Assembly (NCBI GenBank): GCA_015686845.1 | Contig: JADPRS010000013.1 | Location: 25,222 to 89,221 of the forward strand | Origin: Lutibacter sp. B2 | GTDB taxonomy: Bacteria > Bacillota > Clostridia > Peptostreptococcales > Thermotaleaceae | Direction of reading: 5' to 3' | DNA: 64,000 nucleotides | Program-made: the position numbers and the translations under genes | The notes under the pieces: generated by a model | What the model saw: only the letters and a program-made list of their open reading frames with translations | Told to the model about the DNA's origin: nothing | Databases searched by the model: none | Shown: piece by piece, positions 1-7,987 of the stretch | Layout of the letters: each line of letters opens with the position of its first letter | How positions within the stretch are numbered: position 1 is the stretch's first letter

Positions 1-982
1 TATCTATTTTTTCTTGTGGCATTCCTTCTCCTGTATCTTTAATTGAAATAGCAATGCTTTCTCCTTGATCATGGATGCTCACCATAATATCTCCATCTGG
101 TTTTGTAAACTTTATTGCATTAGAAAGAAGATTTAATATAATTCTTTCAATGTTATCTGCATCACACGCTATAATCTTTTCTTCAACATCAGTATCAAAT
201 ATAATATTAATATCATTACTTTTTACATACGCTGAAATAGAGAGTACAATTTCTTCTATCATGCTTACAATATTATGATTTTGCAATTTAATTTCAAAAT
301 ACCCAGAATCTATTTTAGTCATATCAATCAAATTATCTACAAGTCTTAAAAGCCTATAACAATTTTGCTTCATAATATTTATATGTTTACTATTTTTTAG
401 CGGTATCCCATCTTTTACATACACCTCAAATAACTGAATAATACTAAAAATTAAATTTAATGGCGTTTTAAATTCATGAGATATATTCGCAAAAAATTCA
501 GTCTGAAGTTTATTATATTGAATTGTTTCATTGGCTTTCGTTAATTCTTCATTTGTTTTTTTCAATTCCTCATTACTTTCTTTTAGTTTATCATGTAGTT
601 TTTTCACTTGCAAATGAGTCTTTACTCTAGCAATTAGTTCTAATTCATTAAAAGGTTTATTAATATAATCTACCGCACCTACTTCAAATCCTTTTGCAAT
701 TTCTTCTACTTTTGTTTGTGATGTGAGAAAAATCACAGGAATATCTTTTGTTTTACTATAATTCTTTAGTAATTTGCATACCTCATACCCATTTATTTCT
801 GGCATGATAATATCTAATAAAATAAGGTCAGGTTTTTCTCGAATAACATGTTGCAATGTCCTCTTTCCTTTTGACACTAAAACTGTTTCATATCCATTTT
901 TTTTAATCACATCCGAGATCATACGACTGTTTAATATACTATCATCCACAATTAATATTTTAGATTTTTCACACGCATCCAT
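1..982 (-). CDS. Response regulator-histidine kinase hybrid, 5' part (3' end outside window)
   Basis: The reading frame is open from an ATG at 982 (preceded by GGAGG) to the window edge, about 327 residues. It starts with a receiver domain: the acidic pair D13-D14, phospho-acceptor D57 in LILLDIIMPE, T87 and K109 are all present. A charged coiled coil follows (about 125-160), then a HisKA domain with the phospho-accepting histidine near 169 (NISHEFKTPLN), and the start of the ATPase domain with an N box (NLLSNAIKFT) and a G1 box (DTGEGMP). It should be a cytoplasmic sensor kinase, since no membrane segment or PAS domain is seen in the visible part. The receiver-first order suggests the kinase is itself controlled by phosphotransfer. 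Its partner and target are unknown. Confidence 0.9.
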   Translation of the reverse strand, partial: MDACEKSKILIVDDSILNSRMISDVIKKNGYETVLVSKGKRTLQHVIREKPDLILLDIIMPEINGYEVCKLLKNYSKTKDIPVIFLTSQTKVEEIAKGFEVGAVDYINKPFNELELIARVKTHLQVKKLHDKLKESNEELKKTNEELTKANETIQYNKLQTEFFANISHEFKTPLNLIFSIIQLFEVYVKDGIPLKNSKHINIMKQNCYRLLRLVDNLIDMTKIDSGYFEIKLQNHNIVSMIEEIVLSISAYVKSNDINIIFDTDVEEKIIACDADNIERIILNLLSNAIKFTKPDGDIMVSIHDQGESIAISIKDTGEGMPQEKID

Positions 983-1190
983 TTTACAGTTCCTCCAAAT
1001 TTACATCAAAATAATATACTATATTTCTAATCCTGCTAATTCTTTACTACTTTACCTCATATTATAATAGTTTAACAGATTATCATGATAAACTTTGTCG
1101 AAATACGCAAGGAAATAATTAGTACTTTTTCCTCATATTTCAATATTTCATCAAATAGTTTTACGTAATTATGATTTTTCATAAGAATCA
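983..1190. other. Intergenic region, kinase promoter side
   Basis: About 200 bp of AT-rich sequence between the kinase start and the fabI terminator. It should hold the kinase promoter, but no convincing -35/-10 pair or structured RNA was found. Confidence 0.5.
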
Positions 1191-1226
1191 AAAAAACTCC
1201 ATGTCTACATAAAGACACAGAGTTTT
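1191..1226 (-). terminator. Terminator of the FHA-ftsW-pbp-fabI operon
   Basis: Inverted repeat AAAACTC...GAGTTTT with an inner TGTCT/AGACA stem and two mismatches. Read on the minus strand it ends in a T run, just downstream of the fabI stop. Confidence 0.75.
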
Positions 1227-1242
1227 AATACATTCTTTTTTA

Positions 1243-2010
1243 TTATCCTACAATACTAAATCCACCATCCACATGAATGACTTCACCAGTAATTCCACTA
1301 CTTAAATTACTACAAAGGAATACTGCAGTACCTCCAACCTCACGAGCATCTACAATTCTTCCTAATGGTACTCTTTCTTCAAATTCTTTCATTAACTTAC
1401 TAAAATCACTTACGCCCTTTGCTGCCAAAGTCTTAACAGGCCCAGCAGAAATTGCATTTACACGAATGTTTTCTTTTCCTAAATCTGCTGCTAAGTATCT
1501 AGTACTTGCTTCAAGAGCTGCTTTTGCAACACCCATTACATTATAGTTTTTAATAGCTCTTTCTGCGCCTAAATAGCTAAGGGTTACGATGCTTCCACCT
1601 TCTACCATTAACTCTTTTGCATATTTTGTAACCACTACTAGTGAATATGCACTAATATCCTGTGCCATATGATATCCTTCTCTAGATGTATCCATATATT
1701 TTCCTGCTAATTCTTCTTTCTTAGCATGAGCTATACAATGAACTACTCCATGTAATACATCAAAGTCTTCTTTTAATTCATCAAACGCATTTTTGATATC
1801 TTCATCCTGTGTTACATCGCATTCAATAATCTTTACTTTTTTCATATCTTTTGTAAGCTTTTCTATATTCGCTAAACTTCTTTCTCCTTGGTATGTAAAT
1901 GCTAAATTTGCACCTGCTTTATTAAACTCTTCTGCAATTCCCCAAGCAATACTCCACTTATTCGCAACACCCATAATTAAAATATTCTTATCCTTTAATA
2001 ATGTATTCAT
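1243..2010 (-). CDS. fabI: Enoyl-[acyl-carrier-protein] reductase FabI
   Basis: A 255-residue short-chain dehydrogenase of the FabI type, which reduces trans-2-enoyl-ACP with NAD(P)H in the last step of fatty acid elongation. The nucleotide-binding start GVANKWSIAWGI (14-25) is typical. Y146, Y156 and K163 fall at the same numbers as the catalytic residues of E. coli FabI, and the C-terminal HVDGGFSIVG is also conserved. AAGGAG precedes the ATG. The gene begins 19 bp after the stop of the penicillin-binding protein gene on the same strand and is the last gene before a terminator, so it is probably co-transcribed with a cell-wall module, which is unusual company for a lone fab gene. Confidence 0.95.
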   Translation of the reverse strand: MNTLLKDKNILIMGVANKWSIAWGIAEEFNKAGANLAFTYQGERSLANIEKLTKDMKKVKIIECDVTQDEDIKNAFDELKEDFDVLHGVVHCIAHAKKEELAGKYMDTSREGYHMAQDISAYSLVVVTKYAKELMVEGGSIVTLSYLGAERAIKNYNVMGVAKAALEASTRYLAADLGKENIRVNAISAGPVKTLAAKGVSDFSKLMKEFEERVPLGRIVDAREVGGTAVFLCSNLSSGITGEVIHVDGGFSIVG

Positions 2011-2029
2011 TTATCCAACTCCTTATCTC

Positions 2030-3430
2030 CTATTGTACTCTATTTAATGCATTTTTCAAAATCTCTCTTGCAATTGGAGCAGCACTCGTTCCTCCGGTTT
2101 TACCTTCATTTTCTAAAACAACAGCGATTGCTACTTTAGGATCATTTGCTGGTGCAAATCCAATAAACCAAGCATGTTCCTTATCAGATCCATTTTCAGC
2201 AGTACCCGTTTTTCCTGCAACTCTCACATTTTTTATTTTCGCTTTTTTCCCTGTCCCTACTTCAACTACTTGAATCATTATATCTCTTAATTTGTTTGCA
2301 TTCTCTTTATTCGTAACATGAGATAGTATTTTAGGTGGCTGCATTTTTATAATTCGATTTTTAGAATTGATTATCTCCTTCACTAAAAAGGGCTTCATCA
2401 TATTACCATCATTTGCAATAGTTGAAGCTACCATAGCCATATTTAGAGGCGTAACCAATACCTTGCCCTGTCCAATTGCGGATACTCCTAATTCTGTCTT
2501 CGTCATTTTTACTTCTTCAGAAAAAATTGATTTCTTACTCATTATATCAAATGGAATTTGTTTATCAAACATATATTTTTGTGCTGTACTTTTTAGTTTT
2601 TCTTCCCCTAGTTCTATGCCCATCTGACTAAATGCTACATTACAAGAATATATTAGCGCCTTCTCTAAATCCACGTTTCCATGTGCTATCGAATGATAAT
2701 CTTTCAATACATATCCACCTATGTTTGTTTTTCCTTCACAAAAATAATTTTGATTTGAATTATTTTCCATAACAGAAGTAGCAGTAATCATTTTAAATAC
2801 AGACCCTGGTGTATAAAGTCCTGTAGTCGCTCTATTGATCAGTGGACTTTCCTTATTCTCTATAATATCTTGCCAATCGTCCCTCATCGTATTAGGATCA
2901 AAATCTGGTTTACTTACCATAGCATATATTTCTCCAGTTTTTGGATTCATTAAAACAATTGAACCTTTTTTACCTCGAAGTAATTCATCTGCATTTTTTT
3001 GCAATGTATGATCAATAGTCAATACCACATTATTTCCCATATTATCAGATCCCATTATTTTATCTTTCACCTTCGTAAGAGGAGAATTACCTATTCCTAA
3101 TAGCTGATTATTATAGTTCTTTTCAATGGCTGTTTTTCCATATTCTTTAAAGCTATATCCAATAACATGACTATATAAATTTTTAAAGGGATAATTTCTT
3201 ATTTGTTGTTTATCTTGCTTTATACTACTGGCTAATACCTTCTCATTCCGATCTAAGATAGAACCTCTTAGAACATACTCTTCTCTCATCCACTGTCTTT
3301 TATTATATGGATTATCTTGTATTTTGGCTACTACAAAAATCTCAAAGTAACTCAAATACAATACTAAACTACCCAATAATATACAAAACAATATTAACAC
3401 TTTAACAATTCTCTTAGCTGTTGTATCCAT
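2030..3430 (-). CDS. Penicillin-binding transpeptidase (PBP2/FtsI class, PbpA-like)
   Basis: A 466-residue class B penicillin-binding protein that cross-links peptidoglycan outside the membrane. One N-terminal membrane anchor (about 8-35) is followed by a short dimerisation region and the transpeptidase domain. The active-site motifs are intact: S210-x-x-K213 (GSVFK), S262-C-N264 and K407-T-G409. It is shorter than E. coli PBP2 or PBP3 (about 590-630) and resembles PbpA of Actinobacteria and Clostridia, which also sits beside an FHA protein and an FtsW/RodA protein. Its first codons overlap the upstream ftsW-like gene by 17 bp and a strong AGGAGG is present, so the pair is translationally linked. 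Whether it serves division, elongation or sporulation cannot be decided here. Confidence 0.92.
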   Translation of the reverse strand: MDTTAKRIVKVLILFCILLGSLVLYLSYFEIFVVAKIQDNPYNKRQWMREEYVLRGSILDRNEKVLASSIKQDKQQIRNYPFKNLYSHVIGYSFKEYGKTAIEKNYNNQLLGIGNSPLTKVKDKIMGSDNMGNNVVLTIDHTLQKNADELLRGKKGSIVLMNPKTGEIYAMVSKPDFDPNTMRDDWQDIIENKESPLINRATTGLYTPGSVFKMITATSVMENNSNQNYFCEGKTNIGGYVLKDYHSIAHGNVDLEKALIYSCNVAFSQMGIELGEEKLKSTAQKYMFDKQIPFDIMSKKSIFSEEVKMTKTELGVSAIGQGKVLVTPLNMAMVASTIANDGNMMKPFLVKEIINSKNRIIKMQPPKILSHVTNKENANKLRDIMIQVVEVGTGKKAKIKNVRVAGKTGTAENGSDKEHAWFIGFAPANDPKVAIAVVLENEGKTGGTSAAPIAREILKNALNRVQ

Positions 3431-4652
3431 CCCCTTCCTCCTGTTCCATTTGAATTTCTTCTGAAGCTACTTGTAAAATTCCTAAAGCTGCAAAACTTGC
3501 AACTAAAGAACTCCCTCCATAACTTACAAAAGGAAGTGTTACTCCAGTTAAAGGAATCATTTTAATTACACCGCCTACTATTATAAACGCTTGAAAGCCT
3601 AATGTGGTCGTAATCCCTATAGCCACTATTTTAAAAAACTTGTCATATTGATTTAGTGCAATTTTAAATCCTCTATACACCAATATTAAGAATAACATTA
3701 TTACTGCAATTCCTCCAAAAATACCCATTTCTTCGCATATTGCAGAAAATATAAAATCTGTATGAACTTCTGGAATAAACTCAGGATGCCCTAATCCTAT
3801 ACCCGTTCCAAAAAACCCTCCTGCACCAATTGCAAATAAAGACTGCGTAATTTGATACCCTTCTTTTTCAATATATTCCCAAGGATTAAACCATGCTATA
3901 AATCTCACCTGCACATGGTGAATTAAAAAACTACTCACAATCCCGATAATCAATCCTCCTATGATTTGATAATATATTAGCTTTCGATCTTCCTCATAAA
4001 TATATAATATAATAAAAAATACAAAGCAGAAAATCATAGCCGTCCCCAAATCTCTTTGTATAAATAAAAAAGCTATATAACTATATACAACGCCTAAAAA
4101 CTTATATTTTTCATTGGCTTTTTTCGTATAATTCGTATAATAAGAAGCTAAATAAAATACAAATATTATTTTAATAATTTCTGATGGCTGAATCCCTATT
4201 CCTCCAATTCTAATCCAATTGGTCGCTCCCTTAATCTTTGTTCCTAGCACTTGTGTAACTACAAATAAAATCATAGAAATGATAAAATAGCCATTTAGCC
4301 ATTTTTTCCATCCTTTGATTCTTTTTACGCAAAAATAAAATATAAAATAAAAAACAATACCTACTCCAAACCATATAATCTGACGAAAACCATATACTGG
4401 ATTCAAACGATAAATCATAATAATTCCAATACTAGAGAGCATACTCACCACTAAAAATAGATAATGGTCTCCTGACGAAATTTTAAGCAATATATAGTTT
4501 GATATATAAATAGTTGCAACCAATAATATTACTGAAATTAGTATTGACTTATCAAATCGCTCTTTATAAAAATAAAGCAAAAACATTGATAATATATTTA
4601 CGAATACTAGCAAGGTTTGAGGCATTTTATTCATTAAAAATTTTTTCATCAT
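3414..4652 (-). CDS. FtsW/RodA/SpoVE family peptidoglycan polymerase
   Basis: A 412-residue SEDS-family membrane protein with about ten hydrophobic segments. These proteins polymerise lipid II into glycan strands together with a class B PBP, and the next gene encodes such a PBP, overlapping by 17 bp. Family landmarks are visible: GATNWIRIGGIGIQPSEI in the middle, the HPEFIPEVHTDFIFSAICEE loop, and the end motif GVTLPFVSYGGSSLVAS. The start ATG-ATG follows GAGGGAT. The gene could be called ftsW, rodA or spoVE. The FHA-SEDS-PBP order is closest to the actinobacterial and clostridial rodA-pbpA arrangement. Confidence 0.92.
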   Translation of the reverse strand: MMKKFLMNKMPQTLLVFVNILSMFLLYFYKERFDKSILISVILLVATIYISNYILLKISSGDHYLFLVVSMLSSIGIIMIYRLNPVYGFRQIIWFGVGIVFYFIFYFCVKRIKGWKKWLNGYFIISMILFVVTQVLGTKIKGATNWIRIGGIGIQPSEIIKIIFVFYLASYYTNYTKKANEKYKFLGVVYSYIAFLFIQRDLGTAMIFCFVFFIILYIYEEDRKLIYYQIIGGLIIGIVSSFLIHHVQVRFIAWFNPWEYIEKEGYQITQSLFAIGAGGFFGTGIGLGHPEFIPEVHTDFIFSAICEEMGIFGGIAVIMLFLILVYRGFKIALNQYDKFFKIVAIGITTTLGFQAFIIVGGVIKMIPLTGVTLPFVSYGGSSLVASFAALGILQVASEEIQMEQEEGDGYNS

Positions 4653-4699
4653 AAATATCCCTCTTTATCTAACTTCTTTTAAATCAATCTTAGCCTTCA

Positions 4700-5125
4700 T
4701 TAATAATCTACATACAAGAACTCTACTTGCCCTATTTTTATCCTGTCCCCATTTCTTAACATAACCATATCTATTATTCTCTCTTCATTTAAACACGTAC
4801 CATTGGCACTATCTATATCCTCTATAAAAACCCCTTCTTCTTTAACATAAAATTTCACATGATCATTTGATATATATGGATCTTTTATTACTATTTCATT
4901 TCCATTTTTTCTTCCAATGGTCGTTTCTTTATCTAGTACATAAACTTCTTTTACCTTAAATGGTAACTGATCCTTTCTATTAATTAGTTTTAAATAAGGG
5001 TGATTCCCTATAATTGCCTTCATACTACTAATATCTAAATAAATCATTCGCATAATACCAAAAATAAATAAATAAATCATCATTATAAATATGTATCTAA
5101 ATATTAAAGATAGGAAATTAAACAT
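4700..5125 (-). CDS. Membrane-anchored FHA-domain protein
   Basis: 141 residues: one N-terminal membrane segment (about 5-30) and a C-terminal forkhead-associated domain (about 50-141). Phosphothreonine-binding landmarks are present: IGRKNGNEIVI, S-x-x-H in YISNDHVKF, and the NGT turn in DSANGTCLNEERI. FHA domains bind phosphothreonine peptides, often made by Ser/Thr kinases of the PknB/PrkC type. As first gene of the operon with the FtsW-like and PBP genes it probably recruits or regulates this wall-synthesis pair at the membrane. No kinase gene is in the window. Confidence 0.85.
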   Translation of the reverse strand: MFNFLSLIFRYIFIMMIYLFIFGIMRMIYLDISSMKAIIGNHPYLKLINRKDQLPFKVKEVYVLDKETTIGRKNGNEIVIKDPYISNDHVKFYVKEEGVFIEDIDSANGTCLNEERIIDMVMLRNGDRIKIGQVEFLYVDY

Positions 5126-5263
5126 TAATTATACTCACCACTTCTTTCTTTTCTCCTATTATATCATCATCCGTTAGTTAATTATAACTTTTTTACTACT
5201 TTTCAATAATTTTACCCATATATTACTATTTGCATACTGTTTGACTTTATGTATGATTTAAAA

Positions 5264-5289
5264 AACCCATGATGTTTTCATCATAGGTT
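5264..5289 (-). terminator. Terminator of sigI-rsgI overlapping the rsgI stop codon
   Basis: An 11-bp stem (AACCTATGATG/CATCATGGGTT on the minus strand, one G-U/mismatch position) with loop AAAA and a following T run. The TGA stop of rsgI (5281-5283) lies inside the stem. Confidence 0.85.
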
Positions 5290-6183
5290 TTTGACTCTTT
5301 CTTTATTTGATTTTTTATTTGATGCTTTTTCTTTATTTGATTTTTTATTTGATGCTTTTTCTTTATGTTTCTTTTTTTCTTTCTTCCCTTTATTTTTTTC
5401 TACCTTTTTTTCTTTATCTTTTTTGCTATGTTGTTTCTTCATTTTCAATTCAATAATATCCTTGTCTACAATTTCTTGTACCTTCATTTCCTTCATTTGT
5501 TTTAAAGTTATTTTATTATCTTTTTCTTTTAACTTCTTATAAACCTCATATTTTCCAATAGATACATGTTCTTTCTTTGCTTCTACTAAATTTTTCTTAC
5601 TTGACTCTGCATAAATAAGATTTAAATCTTTTAATTTAGGATCTTCTTTTAACTGATTTTTTATATCCATCTCAATCTTTTTTGCATCTATATGGGTCTC
5701 ATCCTTTGTAATAGCAACGCCTATAATAATCGAATTTCTTGTTTCCGTAATATAATCTTTTTCTTTTGCATTATAAATTATAATAGCTATAGCCTTTTCA
5801 ATATTATAACCAACAAGTTCTCTGTCCATTAATTCCTTGGCTTCCTTATTAATTGGAATAACATTGATTACTTTATTTCGTTTATCTACTTCAAATTCTA
5901 TACTTGGATTAATATCTAAACTTACGATTGCTACAGCATTACTTACATAGCTTTGATTACTTATAGATGTCATAGATAAAATTAGTAAAATAAAAACAGC
6001 AGCAATCAATCCTATATGTTTAAATGAATTTTGTTTTTCTTTATAAACATCTTCTTTTACAAAAATTATTTTATTCCCTACAGCTATTCCATCCCTTTTT
6101 ATAATCTTTAGGTATTCCATTGTATCTGTCATAATGATTGCAAAATCTTTTTCAATTTTAACAATACATCCTCTATAGATCAT
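5281..6183 (-). CDS. rsgI: Anti-sigma-I factor RsgI-like protein with lysine-rich tail
   Basis: A 300-residue single-pass membrane protein. Residues 1-50 form the RsgI N-terminal domain that binds SigI, and one membrane segment follows at about 56-72. The extracytoplasmic part opens with the conserved AIVSLDINPSIEFEVD stretch. In characterised RsgI proteins cleavage occurs between Asn and Pro of this motif (N92-P93 here) and starts regulated proteolysis. The last ~75 residues are extremely rich in Lys, Glu, Ser and Asn and contain a perfect ten-residue duplication (KEKASNKKSN). No carbohydrate-binding module is seen, unlike RsgI proteins of cellulolytic clostridia. The start overlaps sigI by 11 bp, giving stoichiometric expression. 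Confidence 0.88.
   Translation of the reverse strand: MIYRGCIVKIEKDFAIIMTDTMEYLKIIKRDGIAVGNKIIFVKEDVYKEKQNSFKHIGLIAAVFILLILSMTSISNQSYVSNAVAIVSLDINPSIEFEVDKRNKVINVIPINKEAKELMDRELVGYNIEKAIAIIIYNAKEKDYITETRNSIIIGVAITKDETHIDAKKIEMDIKNQLKEDPKLKDLNLIYAESSKKNLVEAKKEHVSIGKYEVYKKLKEKDNKITLKQMKEMKVQEIVDKDIIELKMKKQHSKKDKEKKVEKNKGKKEKKKHKEKASNKKSNKEKASNKKSNKERVKNL
5301..5360. repeat. Perfect 2 x 30-bp tandem repeat within rsgI
   Basis: Two identical 30-bp units (5301-5330 and 5331-5360, each beginning CTTTATTTGA) with a partial third copy, encoding the duplicated KEKASNKKSN segments. Its length is a multiple of three, so copy-number change would keep the frame. Confidence 0.95.
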
Positions 6184-6907
6184 TTATGACACCTCCCTTT
6201 GTTTGAGATATATAATTTTTTAATTGTTCTAAATCACTATCTAGTATAAGTACAGCAGCAATAATAAACTTTCTGCTTCTTTTTAAGATCTTAACAGTAA
6301 CCCCTAATTCAGCTGTAAGTTTTGTACTCGGTAATGTCTTCTTCCTCATCAATTCTTCCTTTAATTTTTCATTTTCTACAATATACTTTGCAATGCGTAA
6401 TGCATTTACCCTAGTATCTACATGCTTTGGAGCTTCTTTGAGCAAATCTAAAAAAGTAATATTAAATTGTTCTAGCTTCGTCTCAAATTCTTCTATTTCA
6501 TGCTTAAATATAAATGACTCAGTAAAATCTTCTGTTTGTAACTGTTTTTCTATATGATCAATTTCCTCTTCTTGAAATTGACTCATTGGAATTGATGCCT
6601 CATGCTTACTCATTTTCCGAATATAATCTAAAATTCTACTCTTAATAACCAATTCCGCAAAATTTATAAAGCTTCCTTTAGAAAATTCATATTTATCAAT
6701 AGCTTCATTAAAAGCTTCTATCCCTATGCTATACTCATCACTATTCTCAGATTCTATGTATTTATTTGTAGTATTTGATATGGTTTTTATAATAAAAGGT
6801 ATATACTCCTCAATCAGTTTTCCCCTTTCATCACAATCTCCTATTTTAATTTTTTCTAATCTTTTTGTTAAAGAATGCTTGTTAAAAAAATCCAATAGGC
6901 GCGTCAA
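6173..6907 (-). CDS. sigI: RNA polymerase sigma factor SigI
   Basis: A 244-residue SigI-type sigma factor. Region 2 is recognisable around residues 55-120 (SIGIEAFNEAIDKYEFSKGSFINFAELVIKSR in several pieces) and the C-terminal SigI domain covers about 140-235. The start is taken as TTG at 6905-6907 because GGGGGTG lies 8 bp upstream. SigI responds to heat and envelope stress in Bacillus, and to polysaccharides in cellulolytic clostridia. Here it is coupled to an RsgI that has no sugar-binding domain, which favours an envelope signal. SigI genes are usually autoregulated, but no clear SigI-type promoter (ACCCCC...CGAA) was found upstream. Confidence 0.92.
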   Translation of the reverse strand: MTRLLDFFNKHSLTKRLEKIKIGDCDERGKLIEEYIPFIIKTISNTTNKYIESENSDEYSIGIEAFNEAIDKYEFSKGSFINFAELVIKSRILDYIRKMSKHEASIPMSQFQEEEIDHIEKQLQTEDFTESFIFKHEIEEFETKLEQFNITFLDLLKEAPKHVDTRVNALRIAKYIVENEKLKEELMRKKTLPSTKLTAELGVTVKILKRSRKFIIAAVLILDSDLEQLKNYISQTKGGVINDL

Positions 6908-7021
6908 GCTTTTACACCCCCTTATATATAGATATACGTATGTTTATAAAAATTTAGAGTACCTGTTTTATAAGTATATCTCCTTTATAAGTTAATTTAA
7001 ATAGGGTGGAATAAATTAGAA

Positions 7022-7045
7022 AAAGGAGACTAAAATAGTCTCCTT
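7022..7045 (-). terminator. Terminator of truA
   Basis: Perfect 9-bp stem AAGGAGACT/AGTCTCCTT with a five-base loop and a T run on the minus strand. It overlaps the last base of the truA stop codon. Confidence 0.85.
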
Positions 7046-7782
7046 TAATAATTTACTTCAGTTAAAATTAATCCTTGCGCTGGTGCTGTAACACCTGCAT
7101 TTTGTCTAATTTTATCTTCCATTATTTTTTTCATGTCTTCTGGACGTCTCTTTCCTTCTCCAACTTCTATCAACGTACCAACAATAATACGAACCATATT
7201 ATATAAAAAACCTTCTCCATGAAACAGTATCTGTATTTCACTTCCAACTCTTTTTATATCTATACTATATAGTTCTTTTATCGTTGATTTTTTCTTTGAT
7301 TTTACAGATGAAAAAGCTTTAAAGTCATGCTCTCCAATAAAATATTGAGCAGCTTTTTTCATCGCTTCTATATCTACTTTATTGGGAATATCGTACGTAT
7401 ATTTCCTTTCAAAAACGGTAGGGATTTCCCCATTCCATATTCTATATAAATATTTTTTACTCTTTGCATTATATCTAGCATGAAATCTTTCATCTACCTC
7501 TTCTACCTTTTTAATCATAATATCATTTGGAAGATAATGATTTAAGTAATCTCTTATTTCTTGATTACTCAGTTTAATAGTAGACTTGAAATTTGCAATT
7601 TGATTACGTGCATGTACGCCTGCATCTGTACGACCCGAACCAATAATTTCTATACTTCTACTTGCCATAAGTGAAAGAACTTTTTCAATTTTAGATTGAA
7701 TGGTATTGTCAGTATCCCCCAACTTTTGCCATCCATTATACCTTGATCCATCATATTCTATCGTTAATTTAATATTTCTCAT
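7045..7782 (-). CDS. truA: tRNA pseudouridine synthase A
   Basis: A 245-residue TruA, which converts uridines 38-40 of the tRNA anticodon stem to pseudouridine. The catalytic aspartate is D53 in the family motif GSGRTDAGVHA. The RNA-binding and second-half motifs (FHARYNAKSKKYLYRIWN, GEGFLYNMVRIIVGTL) are also present and the length is normal. It is a single gene with its own terminator. In many clostridia truA follows the ribosomal protein and ecfT genes, which are absent here. Confidence 0.96.
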   Translation of the reverse strand: MRNIKLTIEYDGSRYNGWQKLGDTDNTIQSKIEKVLSLMASRSIEIIGSGRTDAGVHARNQIANFKSTIKLSNQEIRDYLNHYLPNDIMIKKVEEVDERFHARYNAKSKKYLYRIWNGEIPTVFERKYTYDIPNKVDIEAMKKAAQYFIGEHDFKAFSSVKSKKKSTIKELYSIDIKRVGSEIQILFHGEGFLYNMVRIIVGTLIEVGEGKRRPEDMKKIMEDKIRQNAGVTAPAQGLILTEVNY

Positions 7783-7987
7783 ATTTTAAATTTAATACTC
7801 CTTCCACTTTCTATTCTTATTTTATTATTATCATTTCTTATTTTACACTCTTTCTCCTTATTTTACAAACATTACACAAAGTTTATACATATATTTATTT
7901 TATATTAAAAAGGTTTTTTTAAAAAACATGTCGAATATTGTCATAGTAGTACTATATCAAATGGATTACCTTAAAGGAGTGGGATTA

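Noticed and set aside
7928..7987. A 20-residue N-terminal extension of the chemoreceptor.
   Set aside because: The TTG at 7988 has AAAGGAG at a normal distance and places the first membrane segment as usual.
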